A DNA stretch of 64,000 nucleotides, from assembly GCA_019188255.1 (NCBI GenBank), contig JAETXT010000011.1, positions 1,550,001 to 1,614,000 of the forward strand, written 5' to 3'. Position 1 is the first letter of the stretch; each line of letters begins with the position of its first letter. The notes below the pieces were generated by a model. It made no database searches. It was given only the letters and a program-made list of their open reading frames with translations, and had not been told where the DNA came from. The position numbers and the translations under genes are program-made. Source of the stretch: Verticillium longisporum. Lineage: Eukaryota; Ascomycota; Sordariomycetes; Glomerellales; Plectosphaerellaceae. This document shows positions 47,304-57,847 of the stretch, one piece after another.

Positions 47304-48430
47304 TTTAATATTATCTAAGGCCTTAGGCCTTCTTCTATCTATCTATTACTATTCTATTATTAGCTTATAAAGTATAATAGATTAATTTAGCTAATTATTT
47401 AGTTTTTAATTATCTCTTTTTTATTATTATTTATTAATTATTCTTTTATAGATCTTATTTTAAATCTATTATAGATTATCTCGGCTTCTTTCTTTATTAT
47501 TTTAATATTATTTTAAGCTTCTCTTAATCTATAATAAGGTCTCCGCCCTCTTAATTATTCTATTTAGCTCTATTCTTATATAAGGAATTCCCTAAATTAT
47601 AATCTATTATATAAGATCTAGGTTAAGTTTTATAAATAAAAGTATTACTTTATAGATCTATAATAGGGGTTTAAATAGTTCTATTTCTAAGCTATTATAG
47701 ATATCTATAAAGTCTTAGTATTTCTAATTAAGGGCTTAAAACTATTAATCCTATTTATATAATTTAATAATTATCTAGAGTATTTAAATATTATTATTAT
47801 CTATATTACCCTTTAGCTAAGCCTTTATTACTCTTTAAGTAATTTTATAAATAGATTTATATTCTATTTATATATATAATATTTATCTCTATTATAAGGT
47901 ATTAATAAAGTAATTACTTATATATATAACTTTATTAATATTTCTATAGAAACTCTTTTTATTAAGCTAGAATCGTATATTAAGGCTAAATAAGAAAGTA
48001 TTAAATTCTAATTAAGATATCCCTGTATATTAAATAGCTAATAATTATATTTTTATAAAGGATATACTTTATAATTCTTTATAGAATATTACCCTAAATA
48101 TTAATATTAATTTATTAATTACTCTTAATAATAAGCTTATTAGGTCTCCCCTTTAGAATATAATTAATTCTTTATATTTCCTTTTCCTTATAAGTTTATA
48201 CTATTCTTCCTCTAATTATTAATTTAATTCCTTATTTATAATTATTAATAGATTATTAAATATATTATTCTTAATATTTTATCTTTATTCTATATTAAGC
48301 TTTAATTATATTAATTCTTTAGTATTCTCTATCTATTATCTTATAATAGCTTATCTTCTAGTATTCTATATATTTCTAATCGATATATTATCTTAATAGT
48401 CGTTGCTCCTTAGAAGTAGATCGATTATTA

Positions 48431-48644
48431 TATTAAAGAGTCTTATATAATAAATAAAGGGATTAACTATTAATCTCTTAGGGGTCTCTAGGAAGATAGA
48501 ATAATCGATACCCTTCTCTAAATCTTAATCTATTAACCTTTCTTATAACTATTCCCTTACTACGCTTAGTCCTCTCTTCTTGATTCCTACGATTAAATAA
48601 TAGGCGATCCCCTATCGGTCTTATACCTCCCTTAGGTCCTAATA
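48431..48644 (-). repeat. 5' LTR of the gypsy element
   Basis: 214 bp, direct copy of 41053-41266, ending CCTAATA before the GGAGT duplication at 48645-48649. Confidence 0.9.
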
Positions 48645-48646
48645 GG

Positions 48647-49722
48647 AGTACAGCTACCGCCAGACCGCGGACAGCGACTACGGGCTCATCGAGTAATAGC
48701 TATTATACAGTACCGCTACCAGCACATCTCAGCGGATCTACTTCTTCAGCGTTTGGGACTTATTCAGTGATCGCCAATAGTGGTGTTGGTGCCGCAAGAT
48801 CTTCATTCCAGGCACAGACGCCAGGCCAGCCTACAGTCGAAACTGCTACGCAGTTACAGCAGCCTCAAGCGGGCTGTCCACAGTACTTGCTCCTCTGCAT
48901 TCAGTCCGAGGTGATGGTCTTGGTACAGATCAGTGTAGAGTTGTTGACGAACGATGAGCAAATGTTCAGACGTGTCCGCGAAGAGTATGAAGCGGTTCGA
49001 AGGGAGAACCCATGGCACGCCTCGATACCTTCACTAAGGTGGTTCAGAAAGTTTTGGCACCGCTTTGTGGCCTCTCTCCCGGACTTTCCGCGCGTGGCAG
49101 CGATGTTTAAACAAATGAAAAAGGCTTGGACGGGGCATCTATACCAGGTGTCCAACGGCGATTTCGTGCAGGTAAGGCGCGGTCTTCACAAACAGCTGCA
49201 AGCCGCTGACGCGTCACACAGTTCAACCTGGTACCCATCCGGCTGCGACTCTCGCCTCGGAACTTCAAGACAAAAGAATTGCCGCCGCAGAAGGAGATTG
49301 AAGAACTGCGATACATTTATGATCCAAGACCGATAGAGGTCGAGTATTATGACATACCCCTGGATCACCTCATGGAACCGGGACAGCACCTTGATGACTT
49401 TTGGCTGACGACGTTCCCAACGAAACTGAGAGAACCCCTGGTGAGACGCGGCGGCGTCAGTGGTGGTATTCCGCGCGAGCCATGCATTGGCTGGGGTATT
49501 CGAATCAACGAGGAGGTCAGCAAGATTTACGTGCTTAGATTGCTGCACATAGCACTGGTGTTCATATTGGTTGTGACGATACTGCACGGTAAGTTTGTAG
49601 CCCGTTGGGGCATCGAGCTGGGGCAGTTCCTGTTGGCGATATTGGCTTTCTGGCTGCCGTTCCAGTATCAGGTCTGGAACCAGGGATCGGGTGACAACTC
49701 AGCGAGTGGTTCGGGGAGATAG
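48647..49722 (+). CDS. Two-helix membrane protein next to the NLR-like gene; 5' end lost at the gypsy insertion
   Basis: Exon 48647-49171 and exon 49222-49722; the 50-nt intron has GTAAGG, CGCTGACG and CACAG. The frame is open back to the target duplication but contains no ATG before the conserved part; the first is in EVMVLVQ. So the start must lie across the insertion or in the LTR. Conserved-looking blocks are YLLLCIQ, TNDEQMFRRVREEYEAVR, LRWFRKFWHRFV, ELRYIYDPRPIE and a GWGIRINEE block, as in fungal proteins of unknown role that I recall near NB-ARC/TPR genes. The C-terminus has two hydrophobic helices (about 49543-49578 and 49621-49668). The N-terminal 60 residues are Ser/Thr/Gln-rich. 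It is possibly broken by the transposon. Confidence 0.65.
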
Positions 49723-51061
49723 CTCATTGCAGCAACAGGCGACAAGAAACTAGGTGCCCAAGGCTGGGTTTCCTTGCACGAGTTCAGTCGGCTTGCATCT
49801 GAAGTGGTGAATGTTTCGAGTATGTCAGTCTGTTGGTGTGGTGTTGAGCGGAGAAGTAATCGCCGGGATTCGACTGACCGCCGTTGGTGGGGTGGCTTGG
49901 GCTGTTGCGCGGGCGGTACGTATCTAAGTTGAAGGTGGAGCTACCTGCGCGGGTGTTGACTAAGACAATGTACGGAGCAGAGAAGACCCACAACAAATGT
50001 CCATTGCTGTGCTTGCTCAGCGGGCAGCTATTTTGACCATACATGCGCTACAAATCACGATTGGAAATACAAAGGTTGAGTCGGGTCGGACCTCCTTCGA
50101 CGACAGGCCCGACAGCGGTAGGGCTTGAAGGAGCGGACCTGGTCTCGATCAATTGGCCGTGTCCGGTGTGATGAAGCCTCGGTCGCAGGAAGGGCAAAGT
50201 AGCTAGCTAGCTGCCTGACCGATAGACAGCGAGCGTATCGAGTGACATGCCCAGCAGGGGTCGTGGATTTGAGTGCTGACTGCGTCGACGCTCCCCGATG
50301 AGGGTCGCCGCATGACAGGATCTGTGACAGGCTGTCGGAGTATGATCTGCTCCTTGGCGGTGGGATGCGTTTGAACGGCTGCATGTTGCATCAGTAACCG
50401 TGTCAAGATGCTGTAGGTGCTTCAAGGTAGTAGGTACGGTAGGCATTCGACGAGTTCTCATGTAGCAGGCACGATGGGAGTCAACTGGTGGTTGATACTT
50501 AGGTAGGTACCTAGGTAGTCAGCATTCGCAAGAGGCAGGAACGGAATGCTCTGCGTCCTTTCCGAGCGCCAGGACGGACATGGCATCGACAGAGGCGGGG
50601 GCGATACAGTCGGTGGAGGGGCAGAAGGCAGGCGCGACTGGCGGGTCCGAATTTTTCGGCTATCTCCCCATTCCAGAATCATCCTACCCCAATCCAGGCA
50701 AGCGGCCACCCCCACCCATCACCGATCCATCACGAAGACGCCGAGCCCGCTCCGCTAGCACACGTCATTGGTCGCGCTGCTTATCCAACCCTCACTCATC
50801 AATTGTCAAAGCCGCGCGCGGCACCTCCGTAGTAGTCCTCACCAAGCATTTGGCTAACGCATCCGCAGTTACAGGCACGGCGGCCATCTGGCGCAATTGT
50901 GCCTGACTTTTCGATGGAACCATCCATGCCGAATTGCCCCACCACGCAAGGGTGAGCGAGGGAGAGGAGGAGGGGAATAATTCGGAAACCCACGACAATG
51001 GCGTGCGAGACTACTTAAGAGCCAGCCACCCCGCCGTACGATGGCACCAGACCTTTTTACA
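49723..51061. other. Intergenic with two doubtful ORFs
   Basis: A minus-strand frame at 49784-50044 and a plus-strand frame at 50580-50906 (MASTEAGAIQSVEGQKAG start) have partly coding-like composition but no recognisable domain. CTTAGGTAGGTACCTAGGTAG repeats lie at about 50498-50518. No gene is firmly supported. Confidence 0.35.
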
Positions 51062-51794
51062 ATGGCCAGCTTCAGCAGATCACTCAGAATCCTCAGACCT
51101 CTCACCACTTTCCTCAAACCAACTTTCACCATAAACCACTCATCCACCAAAGCCAACTTCACCCCCACAATCATCGCCAAGATGTCTTCCTCTCTGTCTG
51201 CCTCCACCTACCTCTCTCACATCGAGAACCGCCGCTCCCACTACCCCCTGACCAAGGACACCCCCTCTCCGCCAAGGAGGTCGACACCATCGTCCAGACC
51301 GCCCTCAAGGCCACCCCCTCGTCCTTCAACTCGCAGTCCAACCGCGTCGTCGTCCTCCACGGCGCCCACCACACCAAGCTCTGGTCCATCACCTCGGACA
51401 TCCTCAAGGCCATCGTCCCCGCCGACGCCTGGGAGTCCACCAAGGGCAAGATGGACCTCTTCTCCGGCGCCGCCGGCACCGTCCTCTTCTTCGAGGACCA
51501 GGACGTCGTCAACGGCATGCAGCAAAAGTTCGCCGCCTACGCCGACAAGTTCCCCGTCTGGGCCAACCAGTCCGACGCCATGCTCCAGTTCTCCGTCTGG
51601 ACCGCCCTCGAGGCCGAGGGCTTCGGCGCCAACCTCCAGCACTACAACCCCTCATCGACGAGAAGGTCGCCGCCGAGTGGAGCGTCCCCTCGAGCTGGAA
51701 GCTCAACGCCCAGCTCGTCTTTGGCGGCAAGACCGGCGAGACCGGGCCCAAGGACTTCAAGCCCCTCGAGGAGACCTTCAAGTCCTTCAACTAA
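51062..51794 (+). CDS. FRM2/HBN1-like nitroreductase, two apparent frameshifts
   Basis: From ATG 51062 a 40-residue basic, Ser/Thr-rich leader (SFSRSLRILRPLTTFLKPTF) could target mitochondria; an inner ATG at 51182 (MSSSLSASTYLSHIENRRS) is the usual family start. IENRRS, FNSQSNRVVVLHG, GKMDLFSGAAGTVLFFED, FPVWANQSDAMLQFSVWTAL and WKLNAQLVFG identify the fungal nitroreductase family, FMN enzymes linked to lipid and oxidative stress signalling in yeast. Two frame changes occur exactly at C runs (51261-51265 and 51648-51651). One added C in each gives 244 residues with every motif in register. These are probably sequence errors. Confidence 0.88.
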
Positions 51795-52130
51795 GCGTCA
51801 CCTCGCCTCCTTCCCTTCCTGCACCGTGGGGGCGTGCGCGCTCTTGTTTTCTCACGACGCATCGACGACGGTTTTTGCAGAGGAGTTTTAGCCTGCTTTT
51901 TTTTAGAAAGAATAAGACGTTGGAGAATACACACTTGACGTAGACAAGATATACATCGTTGGCTTCAGATAAACAACACAATACAGTAAAATATTCATGA
52001 CAACTCTTCATTACAATGCTGCACGTGAATATGAATGGCTGGCCGGAACCATCTGTTGGTAAAGATTGTTGGACATGCGCAAAAGTCGGTATACACTAGG
52101 AACTACATGTACTGGTCCACAAATTGACTC
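51795..52130. other. Convergent intergenic spacer
   Basis: AT-richer 3' flanks of the nitroreductase and the phosphatidylserine decarboxylase; no gene seen. Confidence 0.5.
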
Positions 52131-53766
52131 TTACACCTCCTCATCCACGTAACCCAACGCCTGTCCCATGCGCAGCGTCTGTCCCTTCTCAACGTTCCAC
52201 CTCCATCCGCCCTTGAGCACATCGCCCTTGCCGGAGCTCTTCTCCGCCGGCGCCTCGAAAACGAGCACAACGGTGCTGCCGAGCTTGAACCCGCCCATCT
52301 CCTCGCCCTTGCGCAGCGCCTGGCCGCCGAGCACGGCGCTCGAGCTGGCGTACGTCGCCTCCGAAAAACCGAGGTAGGGCTCGCCATTCTTGGCCGCCGC
52401 CTCGGCGGGGCGGTCGGGCTCCGTGTCCGTCGGCAGCCTGTTGGGGGGCCGCTCGCGGTCAAAGATGATCATGATGGAGCCCACGTTGGTGGGGCCGACG
52501 GGGATGTAGGAGAAGAAGCCCCAGCGCCAGCGGCCGAGGAGCACGACGCGCTCGTTGAGGGTGAAGAGGCCGGGGAGGGTGCGCTGGAGGTACGGGGACA
52601 CGGAGAAGAGCTCGCCCGCGAAGTGGCGGCGGCGCTCGACGACCCAGTTGGCGGGCGAGTGGAAGCGGTGGTAATCACCGGGCGCGAGATAGATGACGGC
52701 GTAGTAGAGGGCCGTCTTCTTCTCCTCCGGCGCCAGGTAGGCATACCAGGGCTTGTCACCGAGGGCGAGATCAGCATGGACGGCGCGCTCGGTGGCGGGA
52801 GAGGCGGGGCGGATCGATTCGTCGTGCGGTCTGGAGAGCCTGGTTGACTTGTCCTTGTCGCCAGAGAAAAGATCGGGAAGGGTGTAAGGAATGCCATTTA
52901 CGCGCGCAAACTCCTCGTCCGTCTTGACCAAGTCTTCGTTTTCGGTGATCTGGCGGAGCGGGGTTTTGATATCGCCGTTGGAGAGGTCACTGGCGATACT
53001 TGGCGTCGGTGTGCGCTTGCCTAGCAGAGCGTCGATGCTGTACGTCATGCCCTTGACTTGTTCAATGTCGCCACCCTCAATCTGGCCGAACTGAAGGATA
53101 CGGCCGTCGGAAGGAGAGAGCAGGGCGTTCGGGTGGGGGTCCAGTGGGCGTGAGCCTGGCTTGAGTGTGCGGTAGAAGAAGGCGGCGAGGTTGGGATATG
53201 TGTGCAGGTCAGGTTCGGAGACTTCGTCAAGGCTGCAAACATGTTAGTCAGTGTTTGACAGTGCTTCTACGAGGGCGGGTCGGAGCTTACTTGACGCCGA
53301 AGATCCAGGCGTACAGCTTGAACCCAGGGACACGCAGGTAGTAGGGAATGTCAATCTCGTTGAACCGACCCCAAAGCCTCGACATGGCCTTTAGCGGAAG
53401 CGTAGACATGACGCGAACCTGCCAAGGTCCTTCTGGCCTGATGCGCTCCCTCTTCTTGAGGGTGCCGCCTTCCATCTCGCCGAGCTCCTTGTGCTTCTCA
53501 GCTTCCCGAGTCGACGTTTTGTAGAACTGCATCAGACCCATGAAGCCAATGCCGACTCCGATGGGCAGTTGATACCATGTGATTTTGGAGCGCGGGCGTT
53601 GCTGGGACATCTGGGAGTAGAGGCGAGCCGAAGGTTGCGTAGCTCGAGGGTACCGCTGAGCAACGTAGCGGGCGCGGGTCGTGATCATGCAGGAGAAGTT
53701 TGGCGCGCTAATGGACTTGCGCAAGGCGCTTGTCCGCAGAGGGACCGGGCCGAACAGCGAGGCCAT
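52131..53766 (-). CDS. PSD1: Phosphatidylserine decarboxylase, mitochondrial proenzyme
   Basis: Exon 1 is 53766-53291 and exon 2 is 53232-52131, 525 residues; the intron has GTAAGC, a CTGACTAAC branch and GCAG. The N-terminus is basic with Arg, Ser and Tyr (mitochondrial presequence). A hydrophobic stretch ITWYQLPIGVGIGFMGLMQF would anchor it in the inner membrane. SPSDGRI, LAPGDYHRFHSP and the autocatalytic LGST (residues 476-479) are present. Cleavage between Gly and Ser would make a 48-residue alpha chain with the pyruvoyl group. It makes phosphatidylethanolamine from phosphatidylserine. About 60 residues between SPSDGRI and the His motif are Ser/Asp/Arg-rich and variable. No frameshift is present here. 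Confidence 0.93.
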
Positions 53767-54486
53767 GATAAAGTCGTCAGTGAACTGCGATCATTCAGTA
53801 GCCGCAAAGTCGAACGCTATTTCGTGTCGAGTCCGAGTACACGGCGGCCCGGATGGTGGTGTGATGAAGGACTCCAATTGCAAAGGCGGAGAGGTATGAT
53901 GTCAAGTAGCTGCATCCAACTGCAGGACAGAGCAATTCCCCAAGCGTTCTTTCGAACGAATCAGCACGACCGGGGAGAGGGCTCGGTAAGTCGGTGTACT
54001 CTCGGTGAAAACTTCCAGGGGTGATGAGGCCACTCTCGAGTTAAAGTGGACCAGTTCATTAGACCAGCTGTCAATCGGTAGACGTAGGTCCGAGTGCCAC
54101 CTGCCGCATTGCGAAGTGGCAGACGTGGAAGTGGTGACCCAGCACTTGTCATTGTGAGACTGCAACCCAGAAAGAAAGAACACGTCGACCACCTCAACAA
54201 GCATCACGAACACGAACAGCCGGCACTCACCCTACCCCGTTGCGAGAAGCTGTACCTCTGTCCGATTGATCAAGTGGTCGGATTACTCGGTTCTCGAGCT
54301 CACATTTCCACCGTGCGCACCTTCTTATTGACATGAGCTTCTCGCGTTGCTTTGCACTTCGCTAGGGCGACCAGCCGTGAGACACCGCCACCAAGTTACC
54401 TGAATCATCCCTTCAACGATCGATCTCTACTATAGCATACGCACCTCACACAGCATTTCGACGAAGCTTCACGAGCTTTTCGAGTC
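53767..54486. other. Divergent spacer between PSD1 and the ubiquitin-like protein gene
   Basis: Both neighbours start here, so it is a shared promoter region. Overlapping frames (for example 53491-54024) are unsupported. Confidence 0.4.
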
Positions 54487-56767
54487 ATGTCCTCCGACAG
54501 TTCTTCGTCTTCCGTTGCGGATGGGCCGCCTGCGCCGACCCCGACATCAGCACCCGTGCCCGCCGACCTTCCATACGATCAGCTTACCGTCAGCCTCAAC
54601 ATCATTTCGCCCACGACGACCGCTACCTCGGGCGGGCCCTTGAGCTTCCCGGACCTTTCCATCTCGACAACTATCAGCCAGCTGAAGGAAAAGATCCGCA
54701 ACGCCATTCCCTCCAAGCCCGCCGACACCCAGCAACGCTTGATTTATCGAGGAAGGCATCTCCAGGCCGACAACGATACCTTGGGGCAGATTATCGGGGA
54801 AGCCACGGTCAGTCCATCCGTCTCATTTTCATCCGGCGATACGTTCTAACGGCCTGTAGATCCGTGAACACAGCCTACAAGCCTTTCATCTTGTCCTCCG
54901 CGGTATTCCCGATGCACCTGCTCCAACACCCTCGGTCCTGCGTGGTCGCATACCTACACCAGGCGAAGCCCGCCCCTTAGCGACACAAGCCCAAACCCAG
55001 AACCCTCGACAGCAATCGCCACTCGGTGCTCCGACACCTGAAGCAGCAAGGCGAACGGCAGGTTTTGCGATACCGACTGCACCAAATTTCACGCCGCAAC
55101 AGGTTCAGCAGATGCACTCGCAACTGCACCAAAGCATGAGCGCCTGGTCGAGTGGTCTGCAGCGAGAGGCTGTCAACAGGGCCATGGCCAACCATCAGAT
55201 AAATCACAACCAGTCAGCGAGGGCTGCTATGGGTATGCATGGCATTGGGGATAACGGCGCGCCAACGACCGGACCAAGCCATCGGGATGTTTCGCGTGGT
55301 AGGAGCCCCGGAGGGCAGCCGTACACGAGGACGGTTGTCAGGGAAGGCACATTGGGTGATGGGCAGCCCTATCGAGTCACAAACACGGAGACATGGACTC
55401 CTTTGTCGGTCTCAGATGTTCAGGGTATCCTCAGGGGAGCCGACGCCGGGCAGGCAACACAAGCCATGACTAACGCGATGCAAAGAAGCGAGTCACCGGG
55501 CCCCGTTGCTCTGCCTTTCGGACTACAGCCTGGCGCGAGCACCCCTTACTATCCCACCATGGGCTCTCGGGCTGCCAGTCGAAGCCGTAGCAGCCGGAGG
55601 GGCACACCTGATCCTGTGTCACGATCCGTTAGCGAAGGGCACACCGCAAACGCGCACGCAAGCTCGGCACAACTGCCAGCGCAATCTTCTGGCCCCGAAG
55701 TCTATATCTTGTCATCTCCGCAAGGGCCTCGTGCCCTGCTCATCAACAACACCAGTAACGAAACGTACTACACACCAAACCTCCGCCTTCCTGTCCCGGA
55801 TCCTGCAGCTGCCTTTGCCAGATTCGCGCCTCGTGGTCGCTCACCGCAGCATTCGCCGTGGCCAACTGGCTCGTTTACCATACCGCCCACAACACAGCCA
55901 TTTCAAGCCCCGCAACAGCAAGAAACTCAGCCACAGCCGCAGAACCAGCAGCAGCAACAACAACCTCACAACCCTCAGTGGCAGGCACCGCCTCATGGTC
56001 TGAATGAAGTTCCCATCGGAGCCTTGCCTGCTCATCCGAACAATCCACGACTTGCACCCCTCATAGCCCAGATGCTGCCACACTTCTGGCTTGTGGTCCG
56101 CTTGGGGGTCTTCATCTGGTGGTTCACCTCCCCCAACTCTAGCTGGTCCCGTTGGGCGACAGTCATAGCCATTGCCATTAGCATCTTTATTGTGAACACT
56201 GGTCTCTTTGACGCCTACTTCGATCGAATCGTTGCGCCTATCAGGCGACATCTCGATAATCTCCTGCCACTCGCCAACAACAACCACAACCACAACAATA
56301 ATCCGCCAAACAACGCAGACCTTCCTGGCAATCCCGATGACCAACGTGCGCCAGTGGCGGCACAACACAACGGTCCAATTGACCCTGCCCAAGCTGCTGC
56401 CCGACTCGTAGCTCGAAGACGCCATGATAACACGACCTGGCTGATGGAACAGGCACGCCGTCTCGAAAGAGCTGGTCTGCTGTTCCTGGCCAGCATCGCC
56501 CCTGGCGTGGCCGAGCGGCACATTGCTCACCTGGAGGAACAAGAGCGGGCTGAAAGGCGGCGCAGAGAAGAGGCCGAGGCTGCTGCTACAGCCGCCGCCG
56601 CTGCTGCCAACGGCGAACCGGAGCCCGCTGCTGAGAACGCAGAGGCTAATACGGGTGGAGAAGCCGCGCAAAATGAGACACCGGCCTCGGCAGGGCCTGC
56701 TGACGGTCAGCAGGGCAACGACCAGCCGGCTGAGAGAAGGGAGGCTGAGCCGTTGATTGCTGTGTAG
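54487..56767 (+). CDS. Ubiquitin-like-domain membrane protein, HERP/Usa1-like
   Basis: Exons 54487-54807 and 54860-56767 give 742 residues; the intron has GTCAGT, TCTAACG and TGTAG. Residues about 33-125 form a ubiquitin-like fold (TVSLNIISP, ISQLKEKIRNAIPSKPADTQQRLIYRGR). A long disordered region rich in Pro, Gln and Ser follows, with poly-Gln near residue 475. At about residues 515-570 lie two hydrophobic helices (LVVRLGVFIWWFT and WATVIAIAISIFIVNTGLF), which would form a hairpin in the ER membrane. The C-terminus is Ala/Glu-rich and charged. Layout (Ubl, linker, membrane hairpin) matches HERP/Usa1 scaffolds of ER-associated degradation. Exact orthology is not certain. Confidence 0.8.
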
Positions 56768-57233
56768 TAGCGGATTGATATTTCTATTAGGTGGTGTCTG
56801 CTGTGACGATATGTCTTGTCCAAGAGCTGAAGAGAAGATACTAAATTCAATGCGAAAGGAAGATTCTGAATACGTAAAGGGCCGCTGATATGACCGATAT
56901 GAGCATAGTCGCTGAACCTTCAGGTGAAAACCTGTGAAGATTGTGCCTTCTTTTGAGGGGGCATGAGGTGTACATGTCAGAATTGTTGCACTCGGGCCGC
57001 CATCATGGACGCCTCAATCAGACGCCTTCCGGCATCTAAGCCCACCTTCCCGGAACGTCTCGCTCACCGACATGGCGCTTTGAGGCAATGTAGGTAGGTA
57101 CCGTGCATGAACAGCATTTCTGTTCAGCCTCGAGCAACGTACTGGTAATCTGGGAAAGGCAATCATCGATTATCCCGCCATTTTCTTGCACTTGCCAACG
57201 TTGCGGGGTTGATGCCTTCGATATGTGGATGTC

Positions 57234-57275
57234 ATCTACTGGAGAAAATCTACTGGAGAGGATCTACTGGAGAGG
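57234..57275 (+). repeat. Three 14-bp tandem units
   Basis: ATCTACTGGAGAAA followed by ATCTACTGGAGAGG twice. It lies just upstream of the kinase relic. Confidence 0.8.
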
Positions 57276-57404
57276 ACGCGATTATGTGCATGCCCATTCT
57301 CTGCGAAACGATACCCAACGTTGCACTCCTGCGCGAAAACCGAGAGCAAACTCGCTACGCTGCGAGAATGGCCACGAAATGTGACTACCGAAGTACCGCC
57401 ATAT

Positions 57405-57847
57405 TGGCACATCAGTGACATCGAACCACTCGACATATCTCGACCCGACCGGTACGACCCAATGCAGTTGCACTACTCTGTCGTCGAAAGGCTTGGGCAT
57501 TGGTTATACCCAAGGATCTGGCTCGCGCAAGACGATAGGATGGGCAGATGTGTGGCGGTCAAGATTGCGATCGCAGACTAGAGTTCGAAGGAAGCCCAGA
57601 TCCTGGAGAAGCTCGCCGCTTCCCAACAAAGGGCTTCAGTGGTCAGTTCAAGCCGGCCCTTGTCGACCGTTTTTGGCTGAAGTTGTTGAACGTTACGCAT
57701 TTTTACCTGATCGCCAGGCCGGCCCGATATAGTTTCGTCAACTTCCTTTCATACTATGCGGTTTGCGATGGATTCAAGAGCATATTGTGGTTCAGGCCGT
57801 GCGAGCGAGCAATTGTGGAGGATATATTCAATGTTGCCGATGGGTAA
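57405..57847 (+). pseudogene. Decayed SRPK-type protein kinase fragment
   Basis: The frame gives EPLDISRPDRYDPMQLHYSV, then VERLGHWLYPRIWLAQD and CVAVKIAIAD, the usual start of fungal SRPK-like kinases. A TAG at 57579-57581 interrupts it. The same frame goes on with SSKEAQILEKLAASQQRA, which is the expected continuation. Later a shifted frame reads ALVDRFWLK and ARPARYSF before stopping at 57847. The Gly-rich loop has lost glycines (GHWLYPR), and no catalytic HRD/DFG lobe follows. So this is an N-terminal-lobe remnant with a stop and at least one frameshift. The decay is not RIP-like, because base composition is normal. Confidence 0.75.

Larger units (their letters stand above)
41053..48644 (-). 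mobile_element. RIP-degraded Ty3/gypsy LTR retrotransposon
   Basis: Two direct 214-bp LTRs (41053-41266, 48431-48644) bound a very AT-rich block. The 5-bp sequence GGAGT flanks it on both sides (41048-41052 and 48645-48649), a target-site duplication. The minus strand carries, in the order expected for gypsy, a gag CCHC knuckle (about 47303), reverse transcriptase (about 46230-45960) and integrase (about 44490-43980), all broken by many TAA/TAG stops. A purine-rich tract on the minus strand just inside the left LTR (about 41282-41267) fits the polypurine tract before the 3' LTR. Without the nested solo LTR and its duplication the element is about 7.1 kb. It is non-functional. Confidence 0.93.

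Noticed and set aside
49784..50044. Minus-strand 86-codon frame
   Set aside because: Composition is partly protein-like, but there is no domain and no upstream exon with clear splice sites.
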